Positions 33,323 to 42,609 of a stretch of DNA of 64,000 nucleotides are shown in pieces. Source of the stretch: Lentisphaerae bacterium GWF2_50_93 (lineage in GTDB: Bacteria > Verrucomicrobiota > Lentisphaeria > Victivallales > GWF2-50-93). The first letter of the stretch is position 1; every line of letters starts with the position of its first letter. The notes beneath the pieces were generated by a model, which saw nothing but the letters and a program-made list of their open reading frames with translations, was not told where the DNA came from and ran no database searches. The DNA is taken from contig MHBI01000010.1 in NCBI GenBank assembly GCA_001804815.1, forward strand, positions 1-64,000, in the 5' to 3' direction. The position numbers were made by a program, and so were the translations under genes.

Positions 33323-35344
33323 ATGACATACAGAGGAAAGTGGCACGGTAGGAAATTCTATTTTGGACTGCACTACGATTTGCATGCCGGAGAAGGCGAT
33401 GCGACGCTGGGGACGCGCTGCAGCATGAAGGAATTGGTTCCAATGCTGAAGCTGATGAAGCCGGACTTCGTACAGACCGACTGCAAAGGACATCCGGGAT
33501 ACACCAGCTGGTTCAGCAAGGTCAAGAGCGCGTCAGTGCCTCCAAAACTGAAGAAGGATGCTCTCAGGCAGTGGCGTGAAGCGACGAAGGCGCTTGGCCT
33601 GCCCCTGCACTGCCATTACTCCGGCATCTGGGACAAGGCGGCAGGAAAAAAACATCCTGAATGGTGCACCGTCGATTCCGAGGGCGGGATAGCAGGAGCC
33701 CCGTCCGGACAGAACGCCGGCGCTCCGACAGGCGAGAAGATGTGCCCCCTCGGTCCATATCTTGACAAGCTGATGATTCCGCAGATGATTGAGCTGATCG
33801 ACCGTTATGATGTGGATGGGTTCTGGATTGACGGCGACCTCTGGTCCACCGAACCATGCTACTGCAAATTGTGCCGCGGCGAGTTCACAAAAAAGACCGG
33901 CATAGCGAAGCCTCCTGTCAAGGAAACGGATCCGGACTGGCCTGCGTGGTGGAACTTCACCCGTGAAAATTTCGAGAGCTATGTCACTAAATACTGCGAT
34001 GCCGTCCATAAGCACAAACCCGGAGTGCTGGTCTGTTCAAACTGGCTGCAGACCTTCAACAATCCCGGCGAGCCGAAGGTCCCCACCGACTGGATCAGCG
34101 GCGACAACACCTGGGTGTTCGGTCTTGACCAGAGCCGCTGCGAGGCGCGTTTCCTCTCAACGCGCGGCAAGCCATGGGACATCATGCTCTGGAACTTCTA
34201 CTGTTCGCACGGCATGGGCAAGCCTGAATCGCCATGGACGGCAAAACCGCAGCAGATGCTGATGCAGGAAGCATCGGTGATCCTTTCCTTTGGCGGCAAT
34301 GTCCAGATATATGAGAATCCGGGCGCGGTCCGCGATGGACGCCTCATACCTTGGCGGCAGAAGCGTCTTAACGATGTAGGCAACTTTGTAAAGAAGCGTC
34401 GCGCAGTCTGCCAGGGCTCCGAGTCAATCCCACAGATCGCCGTACTGCACTCGGAACACCATATCCGCAATACTGTGAAAGGACGCAATCTGATGTGGGG
34501 TATCGACTCTGCGCCGGTGAAAGGCGCTGTCATGTCGCTTCTGGAAAACCACTACGGCGTAGATGTACTTGACGAATGGGCGCTCCTCCCGCGCCTTGCA
34601 GATTTTCCCGCGGTAGTCGTACCGGAACGGCATGCCATGTCTGAGAAAATGGCCATAGCACTCAAAGAATATGTACGAAACGGTGGCAGTCTCGTCGTGT
34701 CAGGAGCGGAAATATTCGATCGCTTGGGCGCTGAATTCCTCGGTGTCACGAAGGGAGAGATTCAGAAGGACAAGGCATTCCATGTACCGGCGGCGGACGG
34801 TTCGGTGTCTTTGTTCAGTGCTGCCTGGCGTCTTGTCAAGCCAAAAACTGCAGATGTAATAGAAGGTCTTGGAACAACACTTCTTTTAGATGATTGCATT
34901 CTGCCGTACCCTGCAGCGACAATCAACCGCGTAGGGAAAGGTCGTGTCGCATATATCCCCGCAGACGTGTTCCGCGACTTCGAGCGGAACCGATATCCGC
35001 TCACGCGAGCTTTCATCGGCAAGGTTGCAGCGAAAACAATCGGCAGTCTTCCGATACAGGTTGATGCGCCCGTCTGTGTCGACGTTGCAATGCGCACGAA
35101 GGAAGAAAAGACCATCATTCACCTGATCAACCGCCTGAGCGGAATTCCCAATCAGCCGAACAACGGAGCCATCGATGAGATCCCCATGGCCGGCCCCATT
35201 ACAATGACTATTAGCCGGCCGAGCAAACCGAAAACAGTCACTGCTCCTCTGGAAAAAGGTGAAATCAAGTGGTCCTATGCAAAGGGCAAGTTGACGGTGA
35301 AACTGTCACGCGTCCACATACACGAGGCGGTAGTGATAAAGTAG
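33323..35344 (+). CDS. GHL6-like putative glycoside hydrolase with trimerisation-type domain
   Basis: A 673-residue protein with AAGGGAG before its ATG and no signal peptide. Residues about 10-350 look like a TIM barrel of the hypothetical glycosyl hydrolase 6 group related to alpha-L-fucosidases: FYFGLHYDLHAG, LPLHCHYSGIWD, DVDGFWIDGDLW followed by CYCKLCRGEF. Residues about 380-560 resemble the beta-galactosidase trimerisation (GATase-like) domain (QIAVLHSEHHIRN, ADFPAVVVPERHAMS, LKEYVRNGGSLVVSG). The last 100 residues are beta-rich. The substrate is unknown, but a fucose- or galactose-type sugar is plausible. It stands alone between the PAS protein and a DUF2752 gene. Confidence 0.72.
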   Translation: MTYRGKWHGRKFYFGLHYDLHAGEGDATLGTRCSMKELVPMLKLMKPDFVQTDCKGHPGYTSWFSKVKSASVPPKLKKDALRQWREATKALGLPLHCHYSGIWDKAAGKKHPEWCTVDSEGGIAGAPSGQNAGAPTGEKMCPLGPYLDKLMIPQMIELIDRYDVDGFWIDGDLWSTEPCYCKLCRGEFTKKTGIAKPPVKETDPDWPAWWNFTRENFESYVTKYCDAVHKHKPGVLVCSNWLQTFNNPGEPKVPTDWISGDNTWVFGLDQSRCEARFLSTRGKPWDIMLWNFYCSHGMGKPESPWTAKPQQMLMQEASVILSFGGNVQIYENPGAVRDGRLIPWRQKRLNDVGNFVKKRRAVCQGSESIPQIAVLHSEHHIRNTVKGRNLMWGIDSAPVKGAVMSLLENHYGVDVLDEWALLPRLADFPAVVVPERHAMSEKMAIALKEYVRNGGSLVVSGAEIFDRLGAEFLGVTKGEIQKDKAFHVPAADGSVSLFSAAWRLVKPKTADVIEGLGTTLLLDDCILPYPAATINRVGKGRVAYIPADVFRDFERNRYPLTRAFIGKVAAKTIGSLPIQVDAPVCVDVAMRTKEEKTIIHLINRLSGIPNQPNNGAIDEIPMAGPITMTISRPSKPKTVTAPLEKGEIKWSYAKGKLTVKLSRVHIHEAVVIK

Positions 35345-35370
35345 GGACGGGCTTTAGCCTGTCCCATTCT
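35342..35370 (+). repeat. Short REP-like palindrome after GHL6-like gene
   Basis: GGGACGGGCTTTAGCCTGTCCC is a GC-rich hairpin that begins in the stop codon of the GHL6-like gene. It may act as a terminator or mRNA stabiliser and belongs to the family B palindromes. Confidence 0.5.
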
Positions 35371-35387
35371 TAGAGATAGAGATTAAG

Positions 35388-35876
35388 ATGGTACATGCTG
35401 AAGCACGTACCTACTTAAATATTATGAAACATAATCTTATTTCGATACAGACTGCGAAATTCGCAGGATGGAAGGAATGGTTTTCAAAATTCGGTTTTGA
35501 ATTCGCCGTTTTCTTCCTCATCTTCTTTTTTGCGATATTCGCAAGCAGGCCCGAGGATATTCCAGCGAACAGGCTTTTCAACTGCCCGTTCAAATCAATT
35601 ACCGGGCTTGACTGTCCGGGCTGCGGGCTTACCAGGGCTTTCATCGCGATATGCCATGCGAACTTCGCAGAAGCATTCAGGCTGAACGCACTCTCCTATA
35701 TCATCGTGCCGTTCTTTCTTTATAGGTTATTGAGATCTTTCACGGCGGGAATTTTCAGGAAATATCTTGAAATATATCTGCCTGTCCAGGCGATCATCGT
35801 GATAATCCTGATCGGAGCAGTCTATGCATTCGGAAGGATTGCACTGGAAATCGGGATGAGATTCCACCTGTTTTGA
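35388..35876 (+). CDS. DUF2752 membrane protein
   Basis: A 162-residue integral membrane protein. The signature FNCPFKSITGLDCPGCGLTRAF at about residues 64-85, with the CPxCGxTR core, is diagnostic of DUF2752. Hydrophobic segments lie at about 38-54, 101-117 and 132-150. The alternative ATG at 35424 would remove 12 residues, and neither start has a clear ribosome site. The function of the family is unknown. It sits between two REP-like repeats, so it is transcriptionally isolated. Confidence 0.88.
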   Translation: MVHAEARTYLNIMKHNLISIQTAKFAGWKEWFSKFGFEFAVFFLIFFFAIFASRPEDIPANRLFNCPFKSITGLDCPGCGLTRAFIAICHANFAEAFRLNALSYIIVPFFLYRLLRSFTAGIFRKYLEIYLPVQAIIVIILIGAVYAFGRIALEIGMRFHLF

Positions 35877-35878
35877 TT

Positions 35879-35945
35879 AAGTAGGACGGGTTTTAACCCG
35901 TCAACAATATTGAAACCAACCGTCGGGTTAAAACCCGACATACTT
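35879..35945 (+). repeat. REP-like double palindrome (family B)
   Basis: GACGGGTTTTAACCCGTC and GTCGGGTTAAAACCCGAC, separated by a 22-bp spacer and bounded by AGTAG and CTACTT-like ends (AAGTA on the reverse), lie between the DUF2752 gene and the end of tgt. The structure is the same as the elements at 25651-25778 and 29713-29763. Confidence 0.65.
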
Positions 35946-35999
35946 AATAACATGAAGGCAGGAACATGTTAACCCAATTAACATGAAGCTCATCACGTG

Positions 36000-37151
<1,152 letters not shown>

Positions 37152-37220
37152 TCAAATAATAATTCCGACATGCATTAAAATCATTTTTTCGTGTATTTAG
37201 TGTGTTTCGTGGTTAAAATT

Positions 37221-37772
37221 TTATCTTCTTTGTACAAACATCATATTTAAGAGCTCCTCGGCCTTGGCGCCTTTTCCCAGGGCTGTAGCGATCCTTACTG
37301 CGAACTCATATGCGGCGCCCGGACCTTTGCCGGTGATTATGTTGCCGTCGACCTCTGTCAGCCTGCCGGTGTGGATTGCGCCTGCCAGCTCGGTTTTGAC
37401 CGATGGATGCGAAGTGACGGTCTTCCCTTCAATCACGCCCGCCTTCTTGAGGGCGATGGGTGCGGCGCAGATTGCGGCGACAACTGCTTTCCTGGAATTC
37501 ATCCTTATCACGAGTTCGATCACGTGGGGGCAGTCGCGGAGATACGTGGCTCCGGGCATTCCTCCGGGAAGCACGACTGCGTCAAGTTCCGACTCATTGA
37601 TATCCGTGACAAGGCAGTCGGCCTCGATTTTGATCCCATGCGATCCCTGGACGTTCTTCCTGAGTCCTGCGACCACGACATTGAATTCGAGCCTTCTCAG
37701 CACGTCGATCGGGGTTATCGCCTCGATCTCCTCGAAGCCGTCCGCCAACAGGAAAACTATTTTACCAGCCAT
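37221..37772 (-). CDS. DJ-1/PfpI-family protein
   Basis: The ATG at 37772, with AGAGGTG about 6 nt upstream, gives 183 residues; an in-frame ATG 42 nt further upstream lacks a ribosome site. It begins AGKIVFLLADGFEEIEAITP with the conserved Glu, and the nucleophile elbow AAICAAPIALKKAG holds the reactive cysteine at about residue 105. GHG-like TSHPSVK and GKGPGAAYEFA complete the DJ-1/ThiJ/YajL pattern. Members act as deglycases, chaperones or oxidative-stress proteins; which applies here is not clear. It is divergent from the coaD gene. Confidence 0.9.
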   Translation of the reverse strand: MAGKIVFLLADGFEEIEAITPIDVLRRLEFNVVVAGLRKNVQGSHGIKIEADCLVTDINESELDAVVLPGGMPGATYLRDCPHVIELVIRMNSRKAVVAAICAAPIALKKAGVIEGKTVTSHPSVKTELAGAIHTGRLTEVDGNIITGKGPGAAYEFAVRIATALGKGAKAEELLNMMFVQRR

Positions 37773-37820
37773 GATTGCACCTCTGTCTGTTTTGTTCCGA
37801 AGAAAATAATTCATCGGAGT

Positions 37821-37849
37821 CTGAAATAAAAACAGTTTTATGCTATATT
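37821..37849 (+). promoter_or_regulatory. Possible promoter of the coaD-fabH operon
   Basis: CTGAAA at 37821-37826 (4 of 6 matches) and TATATT at 37844-37849 are separated by 17 bp, 35 bp upstream of the coaD start. The -10 box is good and the -35 box is weak. Confidence 0.4.
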
Positions 37850-37883
37850 GTGAAAAAAAATAATAGGGGCGGGAATTTTACAT

Positions 37884-38369
37884 ATGAAAGTAGGATTGTT
37901 TCCAGGCAGTTTTGATCCTGTGACCAACGGTCATCTGGACGTAATACTGAGGGCCAAGGAAATCTTCGACAAGCTTATCGTGGCCGTGGCGGTGAATGAC
38001 TCGAAGACATCGAGCGCGATGTTCACCTTGAAGGAGAGGCAGAAGCTGCTTGAGGAAGTCTGCAAGGGGGTGCCGAAAGTTGAAATAATATGCTTTGACG
38101 GGCTCCTTCTCGAGGCTGTGAAGAAATACAAGGCGGTATCGGTGGTCAGGGGGCTGAGGGCCATATCCGACTTTGAATATGAGTTCCAGATGGCGATGAT
38201 GAACCGCGAGATCACGAGCGACTATGACACGGTGTTCCTCATGGCGAGCCATTCGTATTCATTTGTAAGTTCGAGGATGATCAAGGAGCTTGTGAAGTTC
38301 GGAGGCGACGTATCGCCGTTCGTGCCTCCCGCCGTGATGAAGGCATTGAAGAACAAAAAACACATATGA
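37884..38369 (+). CDS. coaD: Phosphopantetheine adenylyltransferase
   Basis: A 161-residue protein of standard size. It catalyses ATP plus 4'-phosphopantetheine to dephospho-CoA, the penultimate step of CoA synthesis. GLFPGSFDPVTNGHLDVI at residues 4-21 contains the T-N-G-H nucleotidyltransferase motif, VVRGLRAISDFEYEFQMAMMNR binds substrate, and FVSSRMIKE is the ISSTxVRE-type motif. A second CoA gene, coaX, is at 54119. It heads a plus-strand operon with DUF177, rpmF, plsX and fabH. Confidence 0.96.
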   Translation: MKVGLFPGSFDPVTNGHLDVILRAKEIFDKLIVAVAVNDSKTSSAMFTLKERQKLLEEVCKGVPKVEIICFDGLLLEAVKKYKAVSVVRGLRAISDFEYEFQMAMMNREITSDYDTVFLMASHSYSFVSSRMIKELVKFGGDVSPFVPPAVMKALKNKKHI

Positions 38370-38376
38370 GAGTATA

Positions 38377-38874
38377 ATGATCAGGATATTTGTAAACCAG
38401 GTTGATTTCAACGGCGTAAAGGTTTCCGGCAAGGAAAAGGTGGCCGACATGGAGTTCGTCGGGCTGGACAGCCTGGTCAAACTGCCGGAGACTGTCGACT
38501 ACGATCTGACGGCCACGCAGGTCAATGGAGGGGTGCTTGTCTCAGGCAGGCTCGAGATGGATCTTGAGTGCCAGTGCGCCAGATGCCTGAAAAAATACGA
38601 ATACAATGTAAAGTGCGAAGAGGTGTGCCATTTCTACGAAACAGGGGCAAATTCTGAAATCGACTTGACTCCCGAGCTTCGAGAAGATATTTTAATCACT
38701 TTTCCACAGAATTTCATATGCAGCAGCGACTGCAAAGGACTTTGTCCTGTCTGCGGGGAGAATAAGAACGTGAAAAGCTGCCGGTGCGGCGATTTCAAGG
38801 AAGAGAACAGCTGCTGGAACGAGCTGGACAAGCTGGCGTTGAGCAGCAAGAAGAAAGTCAAGAAGAAGAAGTGA
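38377..38874 (+). CDS. DUF177 (YceD-like) protein
   Basis: A 165-residue protein 7 nt after coaD and upstream of rpmF, the near-universal position of YceD/DUF177, which is linked to 23S rRNA metabolism and ribosome assembly. It has CQCARCLKKYEY at about 65-76 and CSSDCKGLCPVCGENKN near 110-126, both typical. The lysine-rich tail (KKKVKKKK) is common in this family. It probably works in large-subunit assembly together with L32, but the exact role is not established. Confidence 0.9.
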   Translation: MIRIFVNQVDFNGVKVSGKEKVADMEFVGLDSLVKLPETVDYDLTATQVNGGVLVSGRLEMDLECQCARCLKKYEYNVKCEEVCHFYETGANSEIDLTPELREDILITFPQNFICSSDCKGLCPVCGENKNVKSCRCGDFKEENSCWNELDKLALSSKKKVKKKK

Positions 38875-38921
38875 TGCCCGGCGCATATGCGCAGGCATAA
38901 AAATTTTAAGGAGAGATTCCG

Positions 38922-39104
38922 ATGGGTGTTCCAAAACGTAAAATGTCGAAGATGAAGAGGCGCCAGAGACAGGCCGCCAACCGCTGCAGCGGCGTACAGG
39001 GAACGAACTGTACCGTCTGCGGCAAAGCCGTAAAACCTCACAGAGTATGTCCGTCATGCGGAACCTACAAGGGTAAACAGGTAATAACTGTATCTGAAAA
39101 ATGA
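38922..39104 (+). CDS. rpmF: 50S ribosomal protein L32
   Basis: A 60-residue protein of typical length with MGVPKRKMSKMKRRQRQA, the L32 N-terminus, and the zinc ribbon C-T-V-C-G-K, C-P-S-C-G (four cysteines retained). An AAGGAGAG site lies before the ATG. Its stop overlaps the plsX start by 4 nt (ATGA), so ribosome and phospholipid synthesis are coupled as in many bacteria. Confidence 0.97.
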   Translation: MGVPKRKMSKMKRRQRQAANRCSGVQGTNCTVCGKAVKPHRVCPSCGTYKGKQVITVSEK

Positions 39105-40111
39105 AAATTGCCGTAGATGCAATGGGCGGGGACAAAGCGCCCGACGTGGTGATCGAAGGAACTGCTGAAGCCGTTGAACTGTATCCTTTCATGGATATCG
39201 TCCTAGTCGGGCACCTGCAGAAGATCACCCCTCTGCTCAAACAGCACGGCCTTCTGAACCATCCGAGGGTGCGTCTCGTGCATGCCGAACAGGCAGTAGG
39301 GATGGAAGAGCCCTCCATATCATCGATAAGGGGGAAGAAGCATTCATCCATAACCGTCTGCGCGGAACTTGTCGCTAACAAGGAAGCAGATGCGGTCATC
39401 AGCGCCGGACATACGGGCGCCGCAGTCGCCGCCACCACTTTCAGGATGAAGCTCCTGCCAGGAGTCGAAAGGCCCGGCATAGCCACTGTCATGCCGTCGA
39501 CAAAAGGGCATTTCGTATTCCTCGACGCCGGCGCCAACGTGGACTGCAAGCCCCTGCATCTGGCGCAATACGCTATAATGGGCGAAATTTTCTCAAAGAC
39601 AATGGGGGTATCCAAGCCCAAGATAGGACTCCTGAGCATCGGTGAAGAGGATGTCAAGGGCAATGATCTCACGAAGGAGGCCTTCAAGATCATCTCCAAG
39701 ATGCCGATAAACTTCATCGGGAACATTGAAGCGAAGCTCCTGTATGAACGAGTTGCGGACGTGGTCGTCTGCGACGGGTTCGTCGGGAACATAGTCCTTA
39801 AATCAAGTGAAAGCCTTGCAAAGGCCATATCCGTGTGGCTCAAGCATGCCTTCACGAAGAACACCCTCCGTCAGGCGGGCGCCATTCTTGCGCAGAATGC
39901 ATTCAAGGAGCTCAAAGCGATAGCCGACTACGAGGAATATGGCGGCGCTCCGCTCCTTGGCGTGAACGGCATCTGCATAATCGGCCACGGAAGTTCGTCT
40001 CCTAAAGCGATCAAGAACGCGATACGCGTCGCAGGGGAAATGGTAGAATCCAAAGTGACAGACCATATAGCCGCAAGACTGGTGGAATGCGGCGTGGCAG
40101 TCAATAAATAA
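39101..40111 (+). CDS. plsX: Phosphate acyltransferase
   Basis: A 336-residue protein that starts MKIAVDAMGGDKAPDVVIEG, the diagnostic PlsX opening. It forms acyl-phosphate from acyl-ACP for phosphatidic acid synthesis. SIRGKKHSSI, SAGHTGAAVAATTF, FLDAGANVDCKP, GLLSIGEEDVKGND, NFIGNIEAK and CDGFVGNIVLKSSE are conserved segments. It is followed 19 nt later by fabH, the usual gene order. Confidence 0.97.
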   Translation: MKIAVDAMGGDKAPDVVIEGTAEAVELYPFMDIVLVGHLQKITPLLKQHGLLNHPRVRLVHAEQAVGMEEPSISSIRGKKHSSITVCAELVANKEADAVISAGHTGAAVAATTFRMKLLPGVERPGIATVMPSTKGHFVFLDAGANVDCKPLHLAQYAIMGEIFSKTMGVSKPKIGLLSIGEEDVKGNDLTKEAFKIISKMPINFIGNIEAKLLYERVADVVVCDGFVGNIVLKSSESLAKAISVWLKHAFTKNTLRQAGAILAQNAFKELKAIADYEEYGGAPLLGVNGICIIGHGSSSPKAIKNAIRVAGEMVESKVTDHIAARLVECGVAVNK

Positions 40112-40130
40112 ATTCCTTCAGAGGGTTTTT

Positions 40131-41120
40131 ATGGGTATAAAAATCATTGGTACAGGTTCATATTTGCCGGAGAGGATCCTGACTAACAGGGATCTCGAGA
40201 AAATGGTCGATACGAGCGATGAATGGATCCGCACTCGGACAGGAATATCCGAAAGAAGGATCTCCGCCGACAACGAACCGAGTTCCGAGCTGGCTCTCAA
40301 GGCTTCACTCAAGGCCATAGAGATGGCGAAGCTGAAGCCTGAAGACCTGGATCTCATCGTCGTAGCCACCATCACACAGGACAGGATAACTCCCAGCACC
40401 GCCTGCATACTCCAGAACAAGCTTGGGGCATTCAACGCCGCGTGCTTCGACCTCCAGGCCGCCTGCACTGGATTCCTCTACTCCCTCGAAATCGTCAACG
40501 CCCTCATGTCGACAAACCCGAAATATAAGCACGCCCTCATCATCGGAGTCGAGAAGCTGTCGATGATCACCGACTGGAAGGACAGGAACACCTGCGTCCT
40601 TTTCGGCGACGGGGCCGGAGCGGTTATTCTTGAGAAGCGCACCGGGAAGCACGACATAGGCGGCATACTCGCAAGCAGGCTGGCCTCCAACGGCAGCTTC
40701 AACGAACTGATCAAGGTTCCTGCCGGCGGATCTGAGATTCCGACAAGCGCCGAGACCATAAAGAAGAGGATGCATTTCCTTTCGATGGAAGGGCAGGAAG
40801 TCTTCAAGCTCGCAGTCAACGAGATGGCCAAGGCCTGCCAGGACGTACTGGCTACCGCCAAGGTGGACATCTCCGAAGTCCGCTGGCTCATACCGCACCA
40901 GGCAAACCTGAGAATTATAAAGGCCGTAGGGAACAAGCTCGAGATCCCTGAGGAGAAAGTCTACATCAACGTCCACAAGTACGGCAACACCTCGGCCGCA
41001 TCAGTAGTGATCGCCCTTGATGAGATCGTCAGATCAGGCAAGCTGGACCGTGGCGACTACGTGCTGCTCACCGCGTTCGGTGCTGGAATCACCTGGGGCG
41101 CCAATCTGCTCCGGTGGTAA
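40131..41120 (+). CDS. fabH: Beta-ketoacyl-ACP synthase III
   Basis: A 329-residue protein. It starts fatty acid synthesis by condensing acetyl-CoA with malonyl-ACP. The catalytic triad is visible as Cys in LQAACTGFLYSLEI (about residue 115), His in WLIPHQANLRI (about 255), and Asn in YGNTSAASV (about 285). The N-terminus IIGTGSYLPERILTN and GDGAGAVILEK are also typical. It is the last large gene of the coaD-DUF177-rpmF-plsX-fabH operon. A perfect hairpin at 41117-41142 overlaps its stop codon. Confidence 0.97.
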   Translation: MGIKIIGTGSYLPERILTNRDLEKMVDTSDEWIRTRTGISERRISADNEPSSELALKASLKAIEMAKLKPEDLDLIVVATITQDRITPSTACILQNKLGAFNAACFDLQAACTGFLYSLEIVNALMSTNPKYKHALIIGVEKLSMITDWKDRNTCVLFGDGAGAVILEKRTGKHDIGGILASRLASNGSFNELIKVPAGGSEIPTSAETIKKRMHFLSMEGQEVFKLAVNEMAKACQDVLATAKVDISEVRWLIPHQANLRIIKAVGNKLEIPEEKVYINVHKYGNTSAASVVIALDEIVRSGKLDRGDYVLLTAFGAGITWGANLLRW

Positions 41121-41142
41121 AAATTTCCAAGGAAATTTTTAC
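41117..41142 (+). terminator. Perfect inverted repeat at end of fabH
   Basis: GTAAAAATTTCC and GGAAATTTTTAC are perfect 12-base complements separated by AA. The repeat includes the fabH stop codon and lies 18 bp before the next small gene. The AT-rich stem with T-run is compatible with attenuation or termination. Confidence 0.5.
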
Positions 41143-41160
41143 AAAACTGAAAGACTCCCC

Positions 41161-41454
41161 TTGAACAGGAAAACATCATATCTTGCATCCAACCTTGTTG
41201 CGCCGGGAGTCGGACAGCTCATGGCGAAGAAATGGATGCTCGGCGGGATTCTGTTCATTACCGGGCAGGCTTGCGCCTTATGGATCCTCTGGGAAATAAT
41301 TTACCCGTGGTACATGATCATGCAGGACGCTCTGAATGACAAAGACATCAATTTAAGCATTTTCAATTTAAAAAGGCTTGTCCTTGCGTTCTCTCTTCTC
41401 GCCATAACATGGTTGATCAGCTTCGCGGATCTGTATTTCATGAAGAAAAAATAA
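41161..41454 (+). CDS. Small two-helix membrane protein
   Basis: The start is placed at TTG 41161, giving 97 residues (NRKTSYLASNLVAPGVGQLM...). An ATG at 41221 would leave 77 residues. The motif APGVGQLMAKKWMLGGILFI recalls small membrane proteins with the PGxGQ/H-LYxGRxxxG pattern of TM2-like or DUF6677-like proteins. Hydrophobic stretches lie at about 27-50 and 75-92. It follows fabH after a hairpin, so its expression may depend on read-through. Function is unknown. Confidence 0.65.
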   Translation: MNRKTSYLASNLVAPGVGQLMAKKWMLGGILFITGQACALWILWEIIYPWYMIMQDALNDKDINLSIFNLKRLVLAFSLLAITWLISFADLYFMKKK

Positions 41455-41469
41455 TTCCAGTGGAATTAC

Positions 41470-42507
41470 TCAACATTCGATCCGGTTCTTGCCGCCGGCC
41501 TTGGCCTTGTAGAGGTTCTGGTCGGCCCTGTGGATGATTCCCATCATGTCTTTTTCAACTGAACTCCCTATGAAATCCGATGCGGAGCCGATGCTGACGG
41601 TCACACTGATCCCAAGCGCGGCCTCGGTCTTCTCCTCTATGTTTTTCCTCAATCTCTCGCAGAGTATGCCTATGGACGAGGAATCCTTGCAGTCGGCATA
41701 CACGATGAACTCCTCGCCGCCGTATCTTCCGGCCAGATCTGCTTTCCTTATGGAATTTTCAATGATTGACGCTACAAACTTGAGGACTTCATCGCCCTTC
41801 TGATGTCCATAGGTGTCGTTCAGGAGCTTGAAATTGTCAATGTCCAGCATCAGAAAAGCCACTTTGAATTTTTTCCTGGAGGCCAGGTATGATATCGGAT
41901 TTACAGAGTTGAAAAAGCCTCTTCTGTTGAACAGGCCTGTAAGGATGTCACAGGTGCTCTCCTTCGCAAGCCGCTTGTTGTCGGCCCAAAGGTTCTGGAG
42001 GGTCTCTCCGAGTATTTCCGCCTCAGGGATGTTCTCCCCATATTTCATCAGCCCTGCGATGAACTCGGAGATGTGCTGGTCGTATTTTTCCTCCATGCTT
42101 TCGATTCCTTCAAGAGTCCGGAAGATATGGAACATTGTGGCGAATTCAGGCAAAAGCATGTAGAACTCAAGGCGGTAGGCGAGTGACAGGGCCTCGGACA
42201 TGTTTGAAAAGTCCTTTATATTCCCTACCATCCCCTGCACTTTGGCATGGATTTTCTCGAACTTTTTCCTTGTTTCCGAAACATCCTCGAATACATCCGG
42301 AAGCAGGTCTCTTTCGGCAAGCTCCTTTGCCTTCTTCCAGAAGTCTACATGCTCCTTCTCCTCCTCGGCCATCATGCTCCAGAAACTGCGGAGTTTCTCA
42401 TCGGCGCAGCTGCTGGAGATCTTGTTATAGAGCCTGTACGCCTCCGCATCGAGCATCAGGCAGTATTTCAATAGCGCAACAAGTTCTTTGTTATTACTGA
42501 CTTCCAT
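41470..42507 (-). CDS. Diguanylate cyclase with N-terminal ferritin-like domain
   Basis: A 345-residue protein. Residues 1-165 are helical and carry a ferritin/rubrerythrin-like metal pattern: Glu22 in DAEAYRLY, Glu50-x-x-His53 in EEEKEHVDFW, and Glu114 in YRLEFY, with a later helix (EEKYDQHISEF, His145). Residues 180-345 form a GGDEF domain with DILTGLFNRRGF, LDIDNFKLLNDTYGHQKGDE, the active site GGEEF at 263-267, and an intact inhibitory I-site Arg254-x-x-Asp257. It should make c-di-GMP with product feedback. The ferritin-like part probably senses iron, oxygen or redox state (inference). It is divergent from the PNAG operon, its likely target. Confidence 0.85.
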   Translation of the reverse strand: MEVSNNKELVALLKYCLMLDAEAYRLYNKISSSCADEKLRSFWSMMAEEEKEHVDFWKKAKELAERDLLPDVFEDVSETRKKFEKIHAKVQGMVGNIKDFSNMSEALSLAYRLEFYMLLPEFATMFHIFRTLEGIESMEEKYDQHISEFIAGLMKYGENIPEAEILGETLQNLWADNKRLAKESTCDILTGLFNRRGFFNSVNPISYLASRKKFKVAFLMLDIDNFKLLNDTYGHQKGDEVLKFVASIIENSIRKADLAGRYGGEEFIVYADCKDSSSIGILCERLRKNIEEKTEAALGISVTVSIGSASDFIGSSVEKDMMGIIHRADQNLYKAKAGGKNRIEC

Positions 42508-42609
42508 AAATTGATTTTATCCGCTTGGCAGCATACATTCACCGGTTGAATTCAATAGGATTCCTTAAGTTATGTTCCAAAGTTGGTTTTTTCAATCTTT
42601 TACAGGAAA

